Shown here: positions 1 through 12,555 of the stretch, one piece after another | Layout of the letters: each line of letters opens with the position of its first letter | Numbering within the stretch: the first letter of the stretch is position 1 | NCBI GenBank assembly: GCA_920105625.2 | Contig: OV050030.1 | Coordinates: forward strand, 241,087,889-241,151,888 | Reading direction: 5' to 3' | DNA length: 64,000 nucleotides | Source: Clusia tigrina | Taxonomy: Eukaryota; Arthropoda; Insecta; Diptera; Clusiidae | Translations under genes and position numbers: made by a program | Notes under the pieces: model-generated | Told to the model about the DNA's origin: nothing | The model's database searches: none | What the model saw: only the letters and a program-made list of their open reading frames with translations

Positions 1-2575
1 AGTTTTCAACATACAAATGCTTGTAACTTTTTGCTGGAGCGTCATAAAACCTTGAAATTTTGTAACAATAAAGTATTCGAGCCTCTTGTCAATTTAAGTT
101 ATCGCTCAAAGCTATGGTACCCTTGAGTCCCAAATCAAACACTGACAAAACTTCAAATGGCCCTAACTTCTATACGGTACGTCCTACACCTATCAAAGTT
201 TGCAACATACAAATGCTTGTAACTTTTTACTGGAGCGTCATAAAACCTTGAAATTTTGTAACAATAAAGTACTCGAGCCGCTTGTCAATTTAAGCTATCG
301 CTCAAAGCTATGCTACACTTGAGTCCCAAATCAAACACTAATAAGGCTTCAAATGGCCCTAACTTCGATACGGTACGTCCTACACCTATCAAAGTTTGCA
401 ACACACAAATGCTTGTAACTTTTTACTGGAGCGTCATAAAACCTTGAAATTTTGGAACAATAAAGTACTCGAGCCTCTTGTTAATTTAAGCTATCGCTCA
501 AAGCTATGCTACCCATGAATCCCAAATCAAATACTGATAAAACTTCAAATGGCCCTAACTTCTATACGGTACGTCCTACACCTATCAAATTTTTGCAACA
601 TACAAATGCTTGTAACTTTTTACTGGAGCGTCATAAAACCTTGAAATTTTGTAAAAATAAAGTACTCGAGCCTCTTGTCAATTTAAGCTCTCGCTCAAAG
701 CTATGCTACCCTTGAGTCCAGAAATAAACACTGATAAACCTTCAAATGGCCCTAACTTCTGTACGGTACGTCCTACACCTATCAAAGTTTGCAACATACA
801 AATGCTTGTAACTTTTTACTGGAGCGTCATAAAACCTTGAAATTTTGTAACAATAAAGTACTCGAGCCTCTTGTCAATTTAAGCTGTCGCTCAAAGCTAT
901 GCTGCCCTTGAGTCCCAAAGCAAACACTGATAAAACTTCAAATGGCCCTAATTTCTATACGGTACGTCCTACACCTATCAAAGTTTGCAACATACAAATG
1001 CTTGTAACTTTTTACTGGAGCGTCATAAAACCTTGAAATTTTGTAACAATAAAATATTCGAGCCTCTTGTCAATTTAAGCTATCGCTCAAAGCTATGCTA
1101 CCCTTGAGTCCCAAATCAAACACTGATAAAACTTCAAATGGCCTTAACTTCTATACGGTACGTCCTACACCTATCAAAGTTTGCAACATACAAATGCTTG
1201 TAACTTTTTATTAGAGCGTCATAAAACCTTGAAATTTTGTAACAATAAAATACTCGAGCCTCTTGTCAATTTAAGCTATCGCTCAAAGCTATGCTACCCT
1301 TGAGTCCCAAATCAAACTCTGATAAAACTTCAAATAGCCCTAACTTATATACGGTACGTCCTACACCTATCAAAGTTTGCAACATACAAATGCTTGTAAC
1401 TTTTTACTGGAGCGTCATAAAACCTTGAAATTTTGAAACAATAAAGTTCTCGAGCCTCTTGTCAATTGAAGCTATCGCTCAAAGCTGTGCTACCCTTGAG
1501 TCCCAAATGAAACACTGATAAATTTTCAAATGGCCCTAACTTCTATACGTTTCGTCCTACACCTATAGAAGTTTGCAACATACAACTGCTTGTAACTTTT
1601 TACTGGAGCGTCATAAAACCTTGAAATTTTGTAACAATAAAGTACTCGAGCTCTTGTCAATTTAAGCTGTCGCTCAAAGCTATGCTACCCTTGAGTCCCA
1701 AATCAAATACTGATAAAACTTCAAATGGCCGTAACTTCTATACGTTTCGTCCTACACCTATTGAAGTTTGCAACATACAACTGCTTGTAACTTTTTACTG
1801 GAGCGTCATAAAACCTTGAAATTTTGTTACAATAAAGTACTCGAGCCTCTTGTCAATTTAAGCTGTCGCTCAAAGCTATGCTGCCCTTGAGTCCCAAAGC
1901 AAACACCGATAAAACTTCAAATGGCCCTAATTTCTATACGGTACGTCCTACACCTATCAAAGTTTGCAACATACAAATGCTTGTAACTTTTTACTGGAGC
2001 GTCATAAAACCTTGAAATTTTGTAACAATAAAATATTCGAGCCTCTTGTCAATTTAAGCTATCGCTCAAAGCTATGCTACCCTTGAGTCCCAAATCAAAC
2101 ACTGATAAAACTTCAAATGGCCTTAACTTCTATACGGTACGTCCTACACCTATCAAAGTTTGCAACATACAAATGCTTGTAACTTTTTATTAGAGCGTCA
2201 TAAAACCTTGAAATTTTGTAACAATAAAATACTCGAGCCTCTTGTCAATTTAAGCTATCGCTCAAAGCTATGCTACCCTTGAGTCCCAAATCAAACTCTG
2301 ATAAAACTTCAAATAGCCCTAACTTATATACGGTACGTCCTACACCTATCAAAGTTTGCAACATACAAATGCTTGTAACTTTTTACTGGAGCGTCATAAA
2401 ACCTTGAAATTTTGAAACAATAAAGTTCTCGAGCCTCTTGTCAATTGAAGCTATCGCTCAAAGCTATGCTACCCTTGACTCCCAATTCAAACACTGATAA
2501 AACTTCAAATGGTCCTAACTTCTATACGGTACGTCCTACTCCTATTAAAGTTTGCAACATACAAATGCTTGTAAC
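1..2575 (+). repeat. Large duplication, copy 1 (3,725-bp offset)
   Basis: These bases recur at 3,726-6,300. I found no mismatch on reading both copies side by side, including rare private variants such as AAGTTATCGC near 95, GAGCCGCTTG near 275, CCCATGAATCCC near 511 and TTCGATACGG near 363. The copies part at 2,576 (C) against 6,301 (T). The offset of 3,725 bp is 19 monomers plus one extra T near 593. The block may extend left of the window. The intervening 2,576-3,725 belongs to a different duplication (see 7,280). Confidence 0.85.
850..2465 (+). repeat. Nested five-monomer partial duplication (979-bp offset)
   Basis: About 636 bp starting near 850 recur near 1,829-2,465. Shared marks are AAGCTGTCGC with GCTGCCC and CAAAGCAAAC (881 and 1,860), TTTTTATTAGAGC (near 1,206 and 2,185) and AAATAGCCC with CTTATATACGG. 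The offset is five monomers minus one base, from a lost C in CTCGAGCTCTTG near 1,648. One difference inside is AAACACTG against AAACACCG. The whole pair is carried along in the 3,725-bp duplication, so it is older than that event. Confidence 0.75.
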
Positions 2576-3900
2576 CTTTTGCTGGAGCGTCATAAAACCT
2601 TGAAATTTTGTAACAATAAAGTATTCGAGCCTCTTGTCAATTTAAGCTATCGCTCAAAGCTATGGTACCCTTGAGTCCCAAATCAAACACTGATAAAACT
2701 TCAAATGGCCCTAACTTCTATACGGTACGTCCTACACGTATCAAAGTTTGCAACATACAAATGCTTGTAACTTTTTACTGGAGCGTCATAAAACCTTGAA
2801 ATTTTGAAACAATAAAGTACTCGAGCCTCTTGTCAATTGAAGCTATCGCTCAAAGCTTTGCTACCTTTGAGTCCCAAATCAAACACTGATAAAACTTCAA
2901 ATGGCCCTAACTTCTATACGTTACGTCCTACACCTATCAAAGTTTGCGACATACAAATGCTTGTAAATTTTTACTGGAGCGTCATAAAGCTTGAAATTTT
3001 GTAACAATAAAGTACTCGAGTCTCTTGTCAATTTAAGCTATCGCTCAAAGCTATGCTACCCTAGAAACCCAAATCAAACACTGATAAAACTTCAAATGGC
3101 CATAACTTCTATACGGTACGTCCTACACCTGTCCAAGTTTGCCACATACAAATGCTTGTAACTTTTTACTGGAGCGTCATAAAACCTTGAAATTTTGTAA
3201 CAAAAAAGTACTCGAGCCTCTTTTGTCAATTTAAGCTATCGCTCAAACCTATGCTACCCTTGAGTCCCAAATCAAACACTGATAAAACTTCAAATGGCCC
3301 TAACTTCTATACGGTACGTCCTACTCCTATTAAAGTTTGCAACATACAAATGCTTGTAACTATTTACTGGAGCGTCATAAAACCTTGAAATTTTGTAGCA
3401 ATAAAGTACTCGAGCCTCTTGTCAATTTAAGCTATCGCTCAAAGCTATGCTACCCTTGAGTCCCAAATCGAACACTGATAAAACTTCAAATGGCCCTAAC
3501 TTCTATACGGTACGTCCTACACCTATCAAAGTTTGCAACATACAAATGCTTGTAACTTTTTACTGGATCGTCATAAAACCTTGAAATTTTGTAACAATAA
3601 AGTACTCGAGCCTCTTGTCAATTTAAGCTGTCGCTCAATGCTATGCTACCCTTGAGTCCCAAATCAAACACTGATAAAACTTCAAATGGCCCTAACTTCT
3701 ATAAGGCACGTCCTACACCTATCAAAGTTTTCAACATACAAATGCTTGTAACTTTTTGCTGGAGCGTCATAAAACCTTGAAATTTTGTAACAATAAAGTA
3801 TTCGAGCCTCTTGTCAATTTAAGTTATCGCTCAAAGCTATGGTACCCTTGAGTCCCAAATCAAACACTGACAAAACTTCAAATGGCCCTAACTTCTATAC
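2576..3900 (+). repeat. Block repeated 4,704 bp downstream (24 monomers)
   Basis: This stretch matches about 7,280-8,604. Examples are TTTTGCTGGAGC at 2,577 and 7,281, CTAGAAACCC at 3,061 and 7,765, TTGTAGCAATAAAG near 3,395 and 8,099, and AGTTTTCAAC at 3,726 and 8,430. The offset is exactly 24 monomers. The right limit is set by TATACGGTACG here against TATATGGTACG in the other copy. Confidence 0.7.
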
Positions 3901-6300
3901 GGTACGTCCTACACCTATCAAAGTTTGCAACATACAAATGCTTGTAACTTTTTACTGGAGCGTCATAAAACCTTGAAATTTTGTAACAATAAAGTACTCG
4001 AGCCGCTTGTCAATTTAAGCTATCGCTCAAAGCTATGCTACACTTGAGTCCCAAATCAAACACTAATAAGGCTTCAAATGGCCCTAACTTCGATACGGTA
4101 CGTCCTACACCTATCAAAGTTTGCAACACACAAATGCTTGTAACTTTTTACTGGAGCGTCATAAAACCTTGAAATTTTGGAACAATAAAGTACTCGAGCC
4201 TCTTGTTAATTTAAGCTATCGCTCAAAGCTATGCTACCCATGAATCCCAAATCAAATACTGATAAAACTTCAAATGGCCCTAACTTCTATACGGTACGTC
4301 CTACACCTATCAAATTTTTGCAACATACAAATGCTTGTAACTTTTTACTGGAGCGTCATAAAACCTTGAAATTTTGTAAAAATAAAGTACTCGAGCCTCT
4401 TGTCAATTTAAGCTCTCGCTCAAAGCTATGCTACCCTTGAGTCCAGAAATAAACACTGATAAACCTTCAAATGGCCCTAACTTCTGTACGGTACGTCCTA
4501 CACCTATCAAAGTTTGCAACATACAAATGCTTGTAACTTTTTACTGGAGCGTCATAAAACCTTGAAATTTTGTAACAATAAAGTACTCGAGCCTCTTGTC
4601 AATTTAAGCTGTCGCTCAAAGCTATGCTGCCCTTGAGTCCCAAAGCAAACACTGATAAAACTTCAAATGGCCCTAATTTCTATACGGTACGTCCTACACC
4701 TATCAAAGTTTGCAACATACAAATGCTTGTAACTTTTTACTGGAGCGTCATAAAACCTTGAAATTTTGTAACAATAAAATATTCGAGCCTCTTGTCAATT
4801 TAAGCTATCGCTCAAAGCTATGCTACCCTTGAGTCCCAAATCAAACACTGATAAAACTTCAAATGGCCTTAACTTCTATACGGTACGTCCTACACCTATC
4901 AAAGTTTGCAACATACAAATGCTTGTAACTTTTTATTAGAGCGTCATAAAACCTTGAAATTTTGTAACAATAAAATACTCGAGCCTCTTGTCAATTTAAG
5001 CTATCGCTCAAAGCTATGCTACCCTTGAGTCCCAAATCAAACTCTGATAAAACTTCAAATAGCCCTAACTTATATACGGTACGTCCTACACCTATCAAAG
5101 TTTGCAACATACAAATGCTTGTAACTTTTTACTGGAGCGTCATAAAACCTTGAAATTTTGAAACAATAAAGTTCTCGAGCCTCTTGTCAATTGAAGCTAT
5201 CGCTCAAAGCTGTGCTACCCTTGAGTCCCAAATGAAACACTGATAAATTTTCAAATGGCCCTAACTTCTATACGTTTCGTCCTACACCTATAGAAGTTTG
5301 CAACATACAACTGCTTGTAACTTTTTACTGGAGCGTCATAAAACCTTGAAATTTTGTAACAATAAAGTACTCGAGCTCTTGTCAATTTAAGCTGTCGCTC
5401 AAAGCTATGCTACCCTTGAGTCCCAAATCAAATACTGATAAAACTTCAAATGGCCGTAACTTCTATACGTTTCGTCCTACACCTATTGAAGTTTGCAACA
5501 TACAACTGCTTGTAACTTTTTACTGGAGCGTCATAAAACCTTGAAATTTTGTTACAATAAAGTACTCGAGCCTCTTGTCAATTTAAGCTGTCGCTCAAAG
5601 CTATGCTGCCCTTGAGTCCCAAAGCAAACACCGATAAAACTTCAAATGGCCCTAATTTCTATACGGTACGTCCTACACCTATCAAAGTTTGCAACATACA
5701 AATGCTTGTAACTTTTTACTGGAGCGTCATAAAACCTTGAAATTTTGTAACAATAAAATATTCGAGCCTCTTGTCAATTTAAGCTATCGCTCAAAGCTAT
5801 GCTACCCTTGAGTCCCAAATCAAACACTGATAAAACTTCAAATGGCCTTAACTTCTATACGGTACGTCCTACACCTATCAAAGTTTGCAACATACAAATG
5901 CTTGTAACTTTTTATTAGAGCGTCATAAAACCTTGAAATTTTGTAACAATAAAATACTCGAGCCTCTTGTCAATTTAAGCTATCGCTCAAAGCTATGCTA
6001 CCCTTGAGTCCCAAATCAAACTCTGATAAAACTTCAAATAGCCCTAACTTATATACGGTACGTCCTACACCTATCAAAGTTTGCAACATACAAATGCTTG
6101 TAACTTTTTACTGGAGCGTCATAAAACCTTGAAATTTTGAAACAATAAAGTTCTCGAGCCTCTTGTCAATTGAAGCTATCGCTCAAAGCTATGCTACCCT
6201 TGACTCCCAATTCAAACACTGATAAAACTTCAAATGGTCCTAACTTCTATACGGTACGTCCTACTCCTATTAAAGTTTGCAACATACAAATGCTTGTAAC
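3726..6300 (+). repeat. Large duplication, copy 2 (3,725-bp offset)
   Basis: This is the second copy of the block at 1-2,575, starting at AGTTTTCAACAT. It joins on the right to 6,301 onward, which is not the continuation of copy 1. So this is a duplication with a distinct junction, not an ongoing 19-monomer tandem repeat. Its right part (from about 5,446) also belongs to the ~5 kb core that recurs at 16.2 and 28.2 kb. Confidence 0.85.
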
Positions 6301-9300
6301 TTTTTACTGGAGCGTCATAAAACCTTGAAATTTTGTAACAATAAAGTACTCGAGCCTCTTGTCAATTTAAGCTATCGCTCAAAGCTGTGCTACCCTTGAG
6401 TCCCAAATGAAACACTGATAAATTTTCAAATGGCCCTAACTTCTATACGTTTCGTCCTACACCTATAGAAGTTTGCAACATACAACTGCTTGTAACTTTT
6501 TACTGGAGCGTCATAAAACCTTGAAATTTTGTAACAATAAAGTTCTCGAGCTCTTGTCAATTTAAGTTGTCGCTCAAAGCTATGCTACCCTTGAGTCCCA
6601 AATCAAATACTGATAAAACTTCAAATGGCCCTAATTTCTATACGGTACGTCCTACACCTATCAAAGTTTGCAACATACAAATGCTTGTAACTTTTTACTG
6701 GAGCGTCATAAAACCTTGAAATTTTGTAACAATAAAATACTCGAGCCTCTTGTCAATTTAAGCTATCGCTCAAAGCTATGCTACCCTTGAGTCCCAAATC
6801 AAACACTGATAAAACTTCAAATGGCCTTAACTTCTATACGGTACGTCCTACACCTATCAAAGTTTGCAACATACAAATGCTTGTAACTTTTTATTGGACC
6901 GTCATAAAACCTTGAAATTTTGTAACAATAAAATACTCGAGCCTCTTGTCAATTTAAGCTATCGCTCAAAGCTATGCTACCCTTGAGTCCCAAATCAAAC
7001 TCTGATAAAACTTCAAATGGCCGTAACTTATATACGGTACGTCCTACACCTATCAAAGTTTGCAACATACAAATGCTTGTAACTTTTTACTGGAGCGTCA
7101 TAACACCTTGAAATTTTGTAACAATAAAGTACTCGAGCCTCTTATCAATTTAAGCAATCGCTCAAAGCTATACTACCCTTGAGTCCCAAATCAAACACTG
7201 ATAAAACTTCAAATGGCCCTATTTTCTATAAGGCACGTCCTACACCTATCAAAGTTTTCAACATACAAATGCTTGTAACTTTTTGCTGGAGCGTCATAAA
7301 ACCTTGAAATTTTGTAACAATAAAGTATTCGAGCCTCTTGTCAATTTAAGCTATCGCTCAAAGCTATGGTACCCTTGAGTCCCAAATCAAACACTGACAA
7401 AACTTCAAATGGCCCTAACTTCTATACGGTACGTCCTACACCTATCAAAGTTTGCAACATACAAATGCTTGTAACTTTTTACTGGAGCGTCATAAAACCT
7501 TGAAATTTTGAAACAATAAAGTACTCGAGCCTCTTCTCAATTGAAGCTATCGCTCAAAGCTTTGCTACCTTTGAGTCCCAAATCAAACACTGATAAAACT
7601 TCAAATGGCCCTAACTTCTATACGTTACGTCCTACACCTATCAAAGTTTGCGACATACAAATGCTTTTAAATTTTTACTGGAGCGTCATAAAGCTTGAAA
7701 TTTTGTAACAATAAAGTACTCGAGTCTCTTGTCAATTTAAGCTATCGCTCAAAGCTATGCTACCCTAGAAACCCAAATCAAACACTGATAAAACTTCAAA
7801 TGGCCCTAACTTCTATACGGTACGTCCTACACCTGTCCAAGTTTGCCACATACAAATGCTTGTAACTTTTTACTGGAGCGTCATAAAACCTTGAAATTTT
7901 GTAACAATAAAGTACTCGAGCCTCTTTTGTCAATTTAAGCTATCGCTCAAAGCTATGCTACCCTTGAGTCCCAAATCAAACACTGATAAAACTTCAAATG
8001 GCCCTAACTTCTATACGGTACGTCCTACTCCTATTAAAGTTTGCAACATACAAATGCTTGTAACTATTTACTGGAGCGTCATAAAACCTTGAAATTTTGT
8101 AGCAATAAAGTACTCGAGCCTCTTGTCAATTTAAGCTATCGCTCAAAGCTATGCTACCCTTGAGTCCCAAATCGAACACTGATAAAACTTCAAATGGCCC
8201 TAACTTCTATACGGTACGTCCTACACCTATCAAAGTTTGCAACATACAAATGCTTGTAACTTTTTACTGGAGCTTCATAAAACCTTGAAATTTTGTAACA
8301 ATAAAGTACTCGAGCCTCTTGTCAATTTAAGCTGTCGCTCAATGCTATGCTACCCTTGAGTCCCAAATCAAACACTGATAAAACTTCAAATGGCCCTAAC
8401 TTCTATAAGGCACGTCCTACACCTATCAAAGTTTTCAACATACAAATGCTTGTAACTTTTTGCTGGAGCGTCATAAAACCTTGAAATTTTGTAACAATAA
8501 AGTATTCGAGCCTCTTGTCAATTTAAGCTATCGCTCAAAGCTATGGTACCCTTGAGTCCCAAATCAAACACTGACAAAACTTCAAATGGCCCTAACTTCT
8601 ATATGGTACGTCCTACACCTATCAAAGTTTGCAACATACAAATGCTTGTAACTTTTTACTGGAGCGTCATAAAACCTTGAAATTTTGAAACAATAAAGTA
8701 CTCGAGCCTCTTGTCAATTGAAGCTATCGCTCAAAGCTTTGCTACCTTTGAGTCCCAAATCAAACACTGACAAAACTTCAAATGGCCCTAACTTCTATAC
8801 GTTACGTCCTACACCTATCAAAGTTTGCAACATACAAATGCTTGTAAATTTTTACTGGAGCGTCATAAAGCTTGAAATTTTGTAACAATAAAGTACTCGA
8901 GTCTCTTGTCAATTTAAGCTATCGCTCAAAGCTATGCTACCCTTGAAACCCAAATCAAACACTGATAAAACTTCAAATGGCCCTAACTTCTATACGGTAC
9001 GTCCTACACCTGTCCAAGTTTGCCACATACAAATGCTTGTAACTTTTTACTGGAGCGTCATAAAACCTTGAAATTTTCTAACAATAAAGTACTCGAGCTT
9101 TTTTTGTCAATTTAAGCTATCGCTCAAAGCTATGCTACCCTTGACTCCCAAATCAAACACTGATAAAACTTCAAATGGCCCTTACTTCTATACGGTACGT
9201 CCTACTCATATTAAAGTTTGCAACATAGAAATGCTTGTAACTTTTTACTGGAGCGTCATAAAACCTTGAAATTTTGTAGCAATAAAGTACTCGAGCCTCT

Positions 9301-10408
9301 TGTCAATTTAAGCTATCGCTCAAAGCTAAGCTACCCTTGAGTCCCAAATCGAACACTGATAAAACTTCAAATGGCCCTAACTTCTATACGGTACGTCCTA
9401 CACCTATCAAAGTTTGCAACATACAAATGCTTGTAACTTTTTATTGGAGCGTCATAAAACCTTGAAATTTTGTAACAATAAAGTACTCGAGCCTCTTGTC
9501 AATTGAAGCTATCGCTCAAAGCTTTGCTACCTTTGAGTCCCAAATCAAACACTGATAAAACTTCAAATGGCCTTAACTTCTATACGGTACGTCCTACACC
9601 TATCAAAGTTTGCAACATACAAATGCTTGTAACTTTTTATTGGAGCGTCATAAAACCTTGAAATTTTGTAACAATAAAATACTCGAGCCTCTTGTCAATT
9701 TAAGCTATTGCTCAAAGCTATGCCACCCTTGAGTCCCAAATCAAACTCTGATAAAACTTCAAATAGCCCTAACTTATATACGGTACGTCCTACACCTATC
9801 AAAGTTTGCAACATACAAATGCTTGTAACTTTTTACTGGAGCGTCATAACACCTTGAAATTTTGTAACAATAAAGTACTCGAGCCTCTTATCAATTTAAG
9901 CAATCGCTCAAAGCTATACTACCCTTGAGTCCCAAATCAAACACTGCTAAAACTTCAAATGGCCCTAACTTCTATAAGGCACGTCCTACACCTATCAAAG
10001 TTTTCAACATACAAATGCTTGTAACTTTTTGCTGGATCGTCATAAAACCTTGAAATTTTGTAACAATAAAGTATTCGAGCCTCTTGTCAATTTAAGCTAT
10101 CGCTCAAAGCTATGGTACCCTTGAGTCCCAAATCAAACACTGACAAAATTCAAATGGCCCTAACTTCTATACGGTACGTCCTACACCTATCAAAGTTTGC
10201 AACATACAAATGCTTGTAACTTTTTACTGGAGCGTCATAAAACCTTGAAATTTTGAAACAATAAAGTACTCGAGCCTCTTGAAGCTATCGCTCAAACTTT
10301 GCTACCTTTGAGTCCCAAATCAAACACTGATAAAACTTCAAATGGCCCTAACTTCTATACGGTACGTCCTACACCTATCAAAGTTTGCATTATACAAATG
10401 CTTGTAAC
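5446..10408 (+). repeat. ~5 kb super-repeat core, copy 1
   Basis: This block of about 25 monomers recurs at 16,209-21,172 (offset 10,763) and 28,151-33,114 (a further 11,942). Ordered markers are TGGCCGTAAC, GCTGCCC, TTATTAGAGC, GACTCCCA, TTATTGGACCG, the CTATAAGGCACG / AGTTTTCAAC pair, CTAGAAACCC, GAGCTTTTTTTG, AACATAGAAATGC and a 7-bp deletion allele near 10,281. The left edge is TCAAATGGCCGTAAC near 5,446 and the right edge lies just after GCATTATACAAATGC near 10,400. This copy has lost one extra G near 10,297. Confidence 0.8.
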
Positions 10409-12555
10409 TATTTACTGGAGCGTCATAAAACCTTGAAATTTTGTAGCAATAAAGTACTCGAGCCTCTTGTCAATTTAAGCTATCGCTCAAAGCTATGCTA
10501 CCCTTGAGTCCCAAATCGAACACTGATAAAACTTCAAATGGCCCTAACTTCTATACGGTACGTCCTACACCTATCAAAGTTTGCAACATACAAATGCTTG
10601 TAACTTTTTACTGGAGCTTCATAAAACCTTGAAATTTTGTAACAATAAAGTACTCGAGCCTCTTGTCAATTTAAGCTGTCGCTCAATGCTATGGTACCCT
10701 TGAGTCCCAAATCAAACACTGACAAAACTTCAAATGGCCCTAACTTCTATATGGTACGTCCTACACCTATCAAAGTTTGCAACATACAAATGCTTGTAAC
10801 TTTTTACTGGAGCGTCATAAAACCTTGAAATTTTGAAACAATAAAGTACTCGAGCCTCTTGTCAATTGAAGCTATCGCTCAAAGCTTTGCTACCTTTGAG
10901 TCCCAAATCAAACACTGACAAAACTTCAAATGGCCCTAACTTCTATACGTTACGTCCTACACCTATCAAAGTTTGCAACATACAAATGCTTGTAAATTTT
11001 TACTGGAGCGTCATAAAGCTTGAAATTTTGTAACAATAAAGTACTCGAGTCTCTTGTCAATTTAAGCTATCGCTCAAAGCTATGCTACCCTTGAAACCCA
11101 AATCAAACACTGATAAAACTTCAAATGGCCCTAACTTCTATACGGTACGTCCTACACCTGTCCAAGTTTGCCACATACAAATGCTTGTAACTTTTTACTG
11201 GAGCGTCATAAAACCTTGAAATTTTCTAACAATAAAGTACTCGAGCTTTTTTTGTCAATTTAAGCTATCGCTCAAAGCTATGCTACCCTTGACTCCCAAA
11301 TCAAACACTGATAAAACTTCAAATGGCCCTTACTTCTATACGGTACGTCCTACTCATATTAAAGTTTGCAACATAGAAATGCTTGTAACTTTTTACTGGA
11401 GCGTCATAAAACCTTGAAATTTTGTAGCAATAAAGTACTCGAGCCTCTTGTCAATTTAAGCTATCGCTCAAAGCTAAGCTACCCTTGAGTCCCAAATCGA
11501 ACACTGATAAAACTTCAAATGGCCCTAACTTCTATACGGTACGTCCTACACCTATCAAAGTTTGCAACATACAAATGCTTGTAACTTTTTATTGGAGCGT
11601 CATAAAACCTTGAAATTTTGTAACAATAAAGTACTCGAGCCTCTTGTCAATTGAAGCTATCGCTCAAAGCTTTGCTACCTTTGAGTCCCAAATCAAACAC
11701 TGATAAAACTTCAAATGGCCTTAACTTCTATACGGTACGTCCTACACCTATCAAAGTTTGCAACATACAAATGCTTGTAACTTTTTATTGGAGCGTCATA
11801 AAACCTTGAAATTTTGTAACAATAAAATACTCGAGCCTCTTGTCAATTTAAGCTATTGCTCAAAGCTATGCCACCCTTGAGTCCCAAATCAAACTCTGAT
11901 AAAACTTCAAATAGCCCTAACTTATATACGGTACGTCCTACACCTATCAAAGTTTGCAACATACAAATGCTTGTAACTTTTTACTGGAGCGTCATAACAC
12001 CTTGAAATTTTGTAACAATAAAGTACTCGAGCCTCTTATCAATTTAAGCAATCGCTCAAAGCTATACTACCCTTGAGTCCCAAATCAAACACTGCTAAAA
12101 CTTCAAATGGCCCTAACTTCTATAAGGCACGTCCTACACCTATCAAAGTTTTCAACATACAAATGCTTGTAACTTTTTGCTGGAGCGTCATAAAACCTTG
12201 AAATTTTGTAACAATAAAGTATTCGAGCCTCTTGTCAATTTAAGCTATCGCTCAAAGCTATGGTACCCTTGAGTCCCAAATCAAACACTGACAAAACTTC
12301 AAATGGCCCTAACTTCTATACGGTACGTCCTACACCTATCAAAGTTTGCAACATACAAATGCTTGTAACTTTTTACTGGAGCGTCATAAAACCTTGAAAT
12401 TTTGAAACAATAAAGTACTCGAGCCTCTTGAAGCTATCGCTCAAACTTTGCTACCTTTGAGTCCCAAATCAAACACTGATAAAACTTCAAATGGCCCTAA
12501 CTTCTATACGGTACGTCCTACACCTATCAAAGTTTGCATTATACAAATGCTTGTA
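8064..12555 (+). repeat. Imperfect tandem duplication of ~2.1-2.3 kb
   Basis: About 8,064-10,408 is followed directly by a second copy at about 10,408-12,555. Up to the loss point the offset is 2,344 bp (TAACTATTTACTGG at 8,061 and 10,405). After it the offset is 2,148 bp (CTATGGTACCC at 8,541 and 10,689; GCATTATAC at 10,388 and 12,536). The 196-bp difference means the second copy lacks exactly one monomer, the one at about 8,345-8,541. The duplication is absent from the homologous core copies at 16.2 and 28.2 kb, so it postdates the super-repeat. Confidence 0.75.
10270..10300 (+). other. 7-bp deletion allele (representative of eight copies)
   Basis: The monomer reads GCCTCTTGAAGC where the parental form is GCCTCTTGTCAATTGAAGC. 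The seven lost bases lie between two TTG copies. The same allele is near 10,281, 12,430, 13,992, 21,045, 22,608, 23,779, 32,988 and 34,550, always in monomers with GAAACAATAAAG upstream and TTTGCTACC or similar downstream. The copies near 10,281 and 12,430 also lack a G in CTCAAACTTTG. All are in domain A, and their spacing follows the duplication offsets given above. Confidence 0.85.

Noticed and set aside
506..715. Short open frames of about 61-80 codons, recurring at equivalent monomer positions (506, 4231, 15777, 27719, 45198, 54408, 58715, 59886 and others)
   Set aside because: They start at the same ATGs inside the monomer and end within about one unit. Since 196 = 3 x 65 + 1, the frame rotates each monomer and stops in all frames close it. 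Their similarity reflects copying of the DNA, not selection on protein. No domain, signal or gene context is present.
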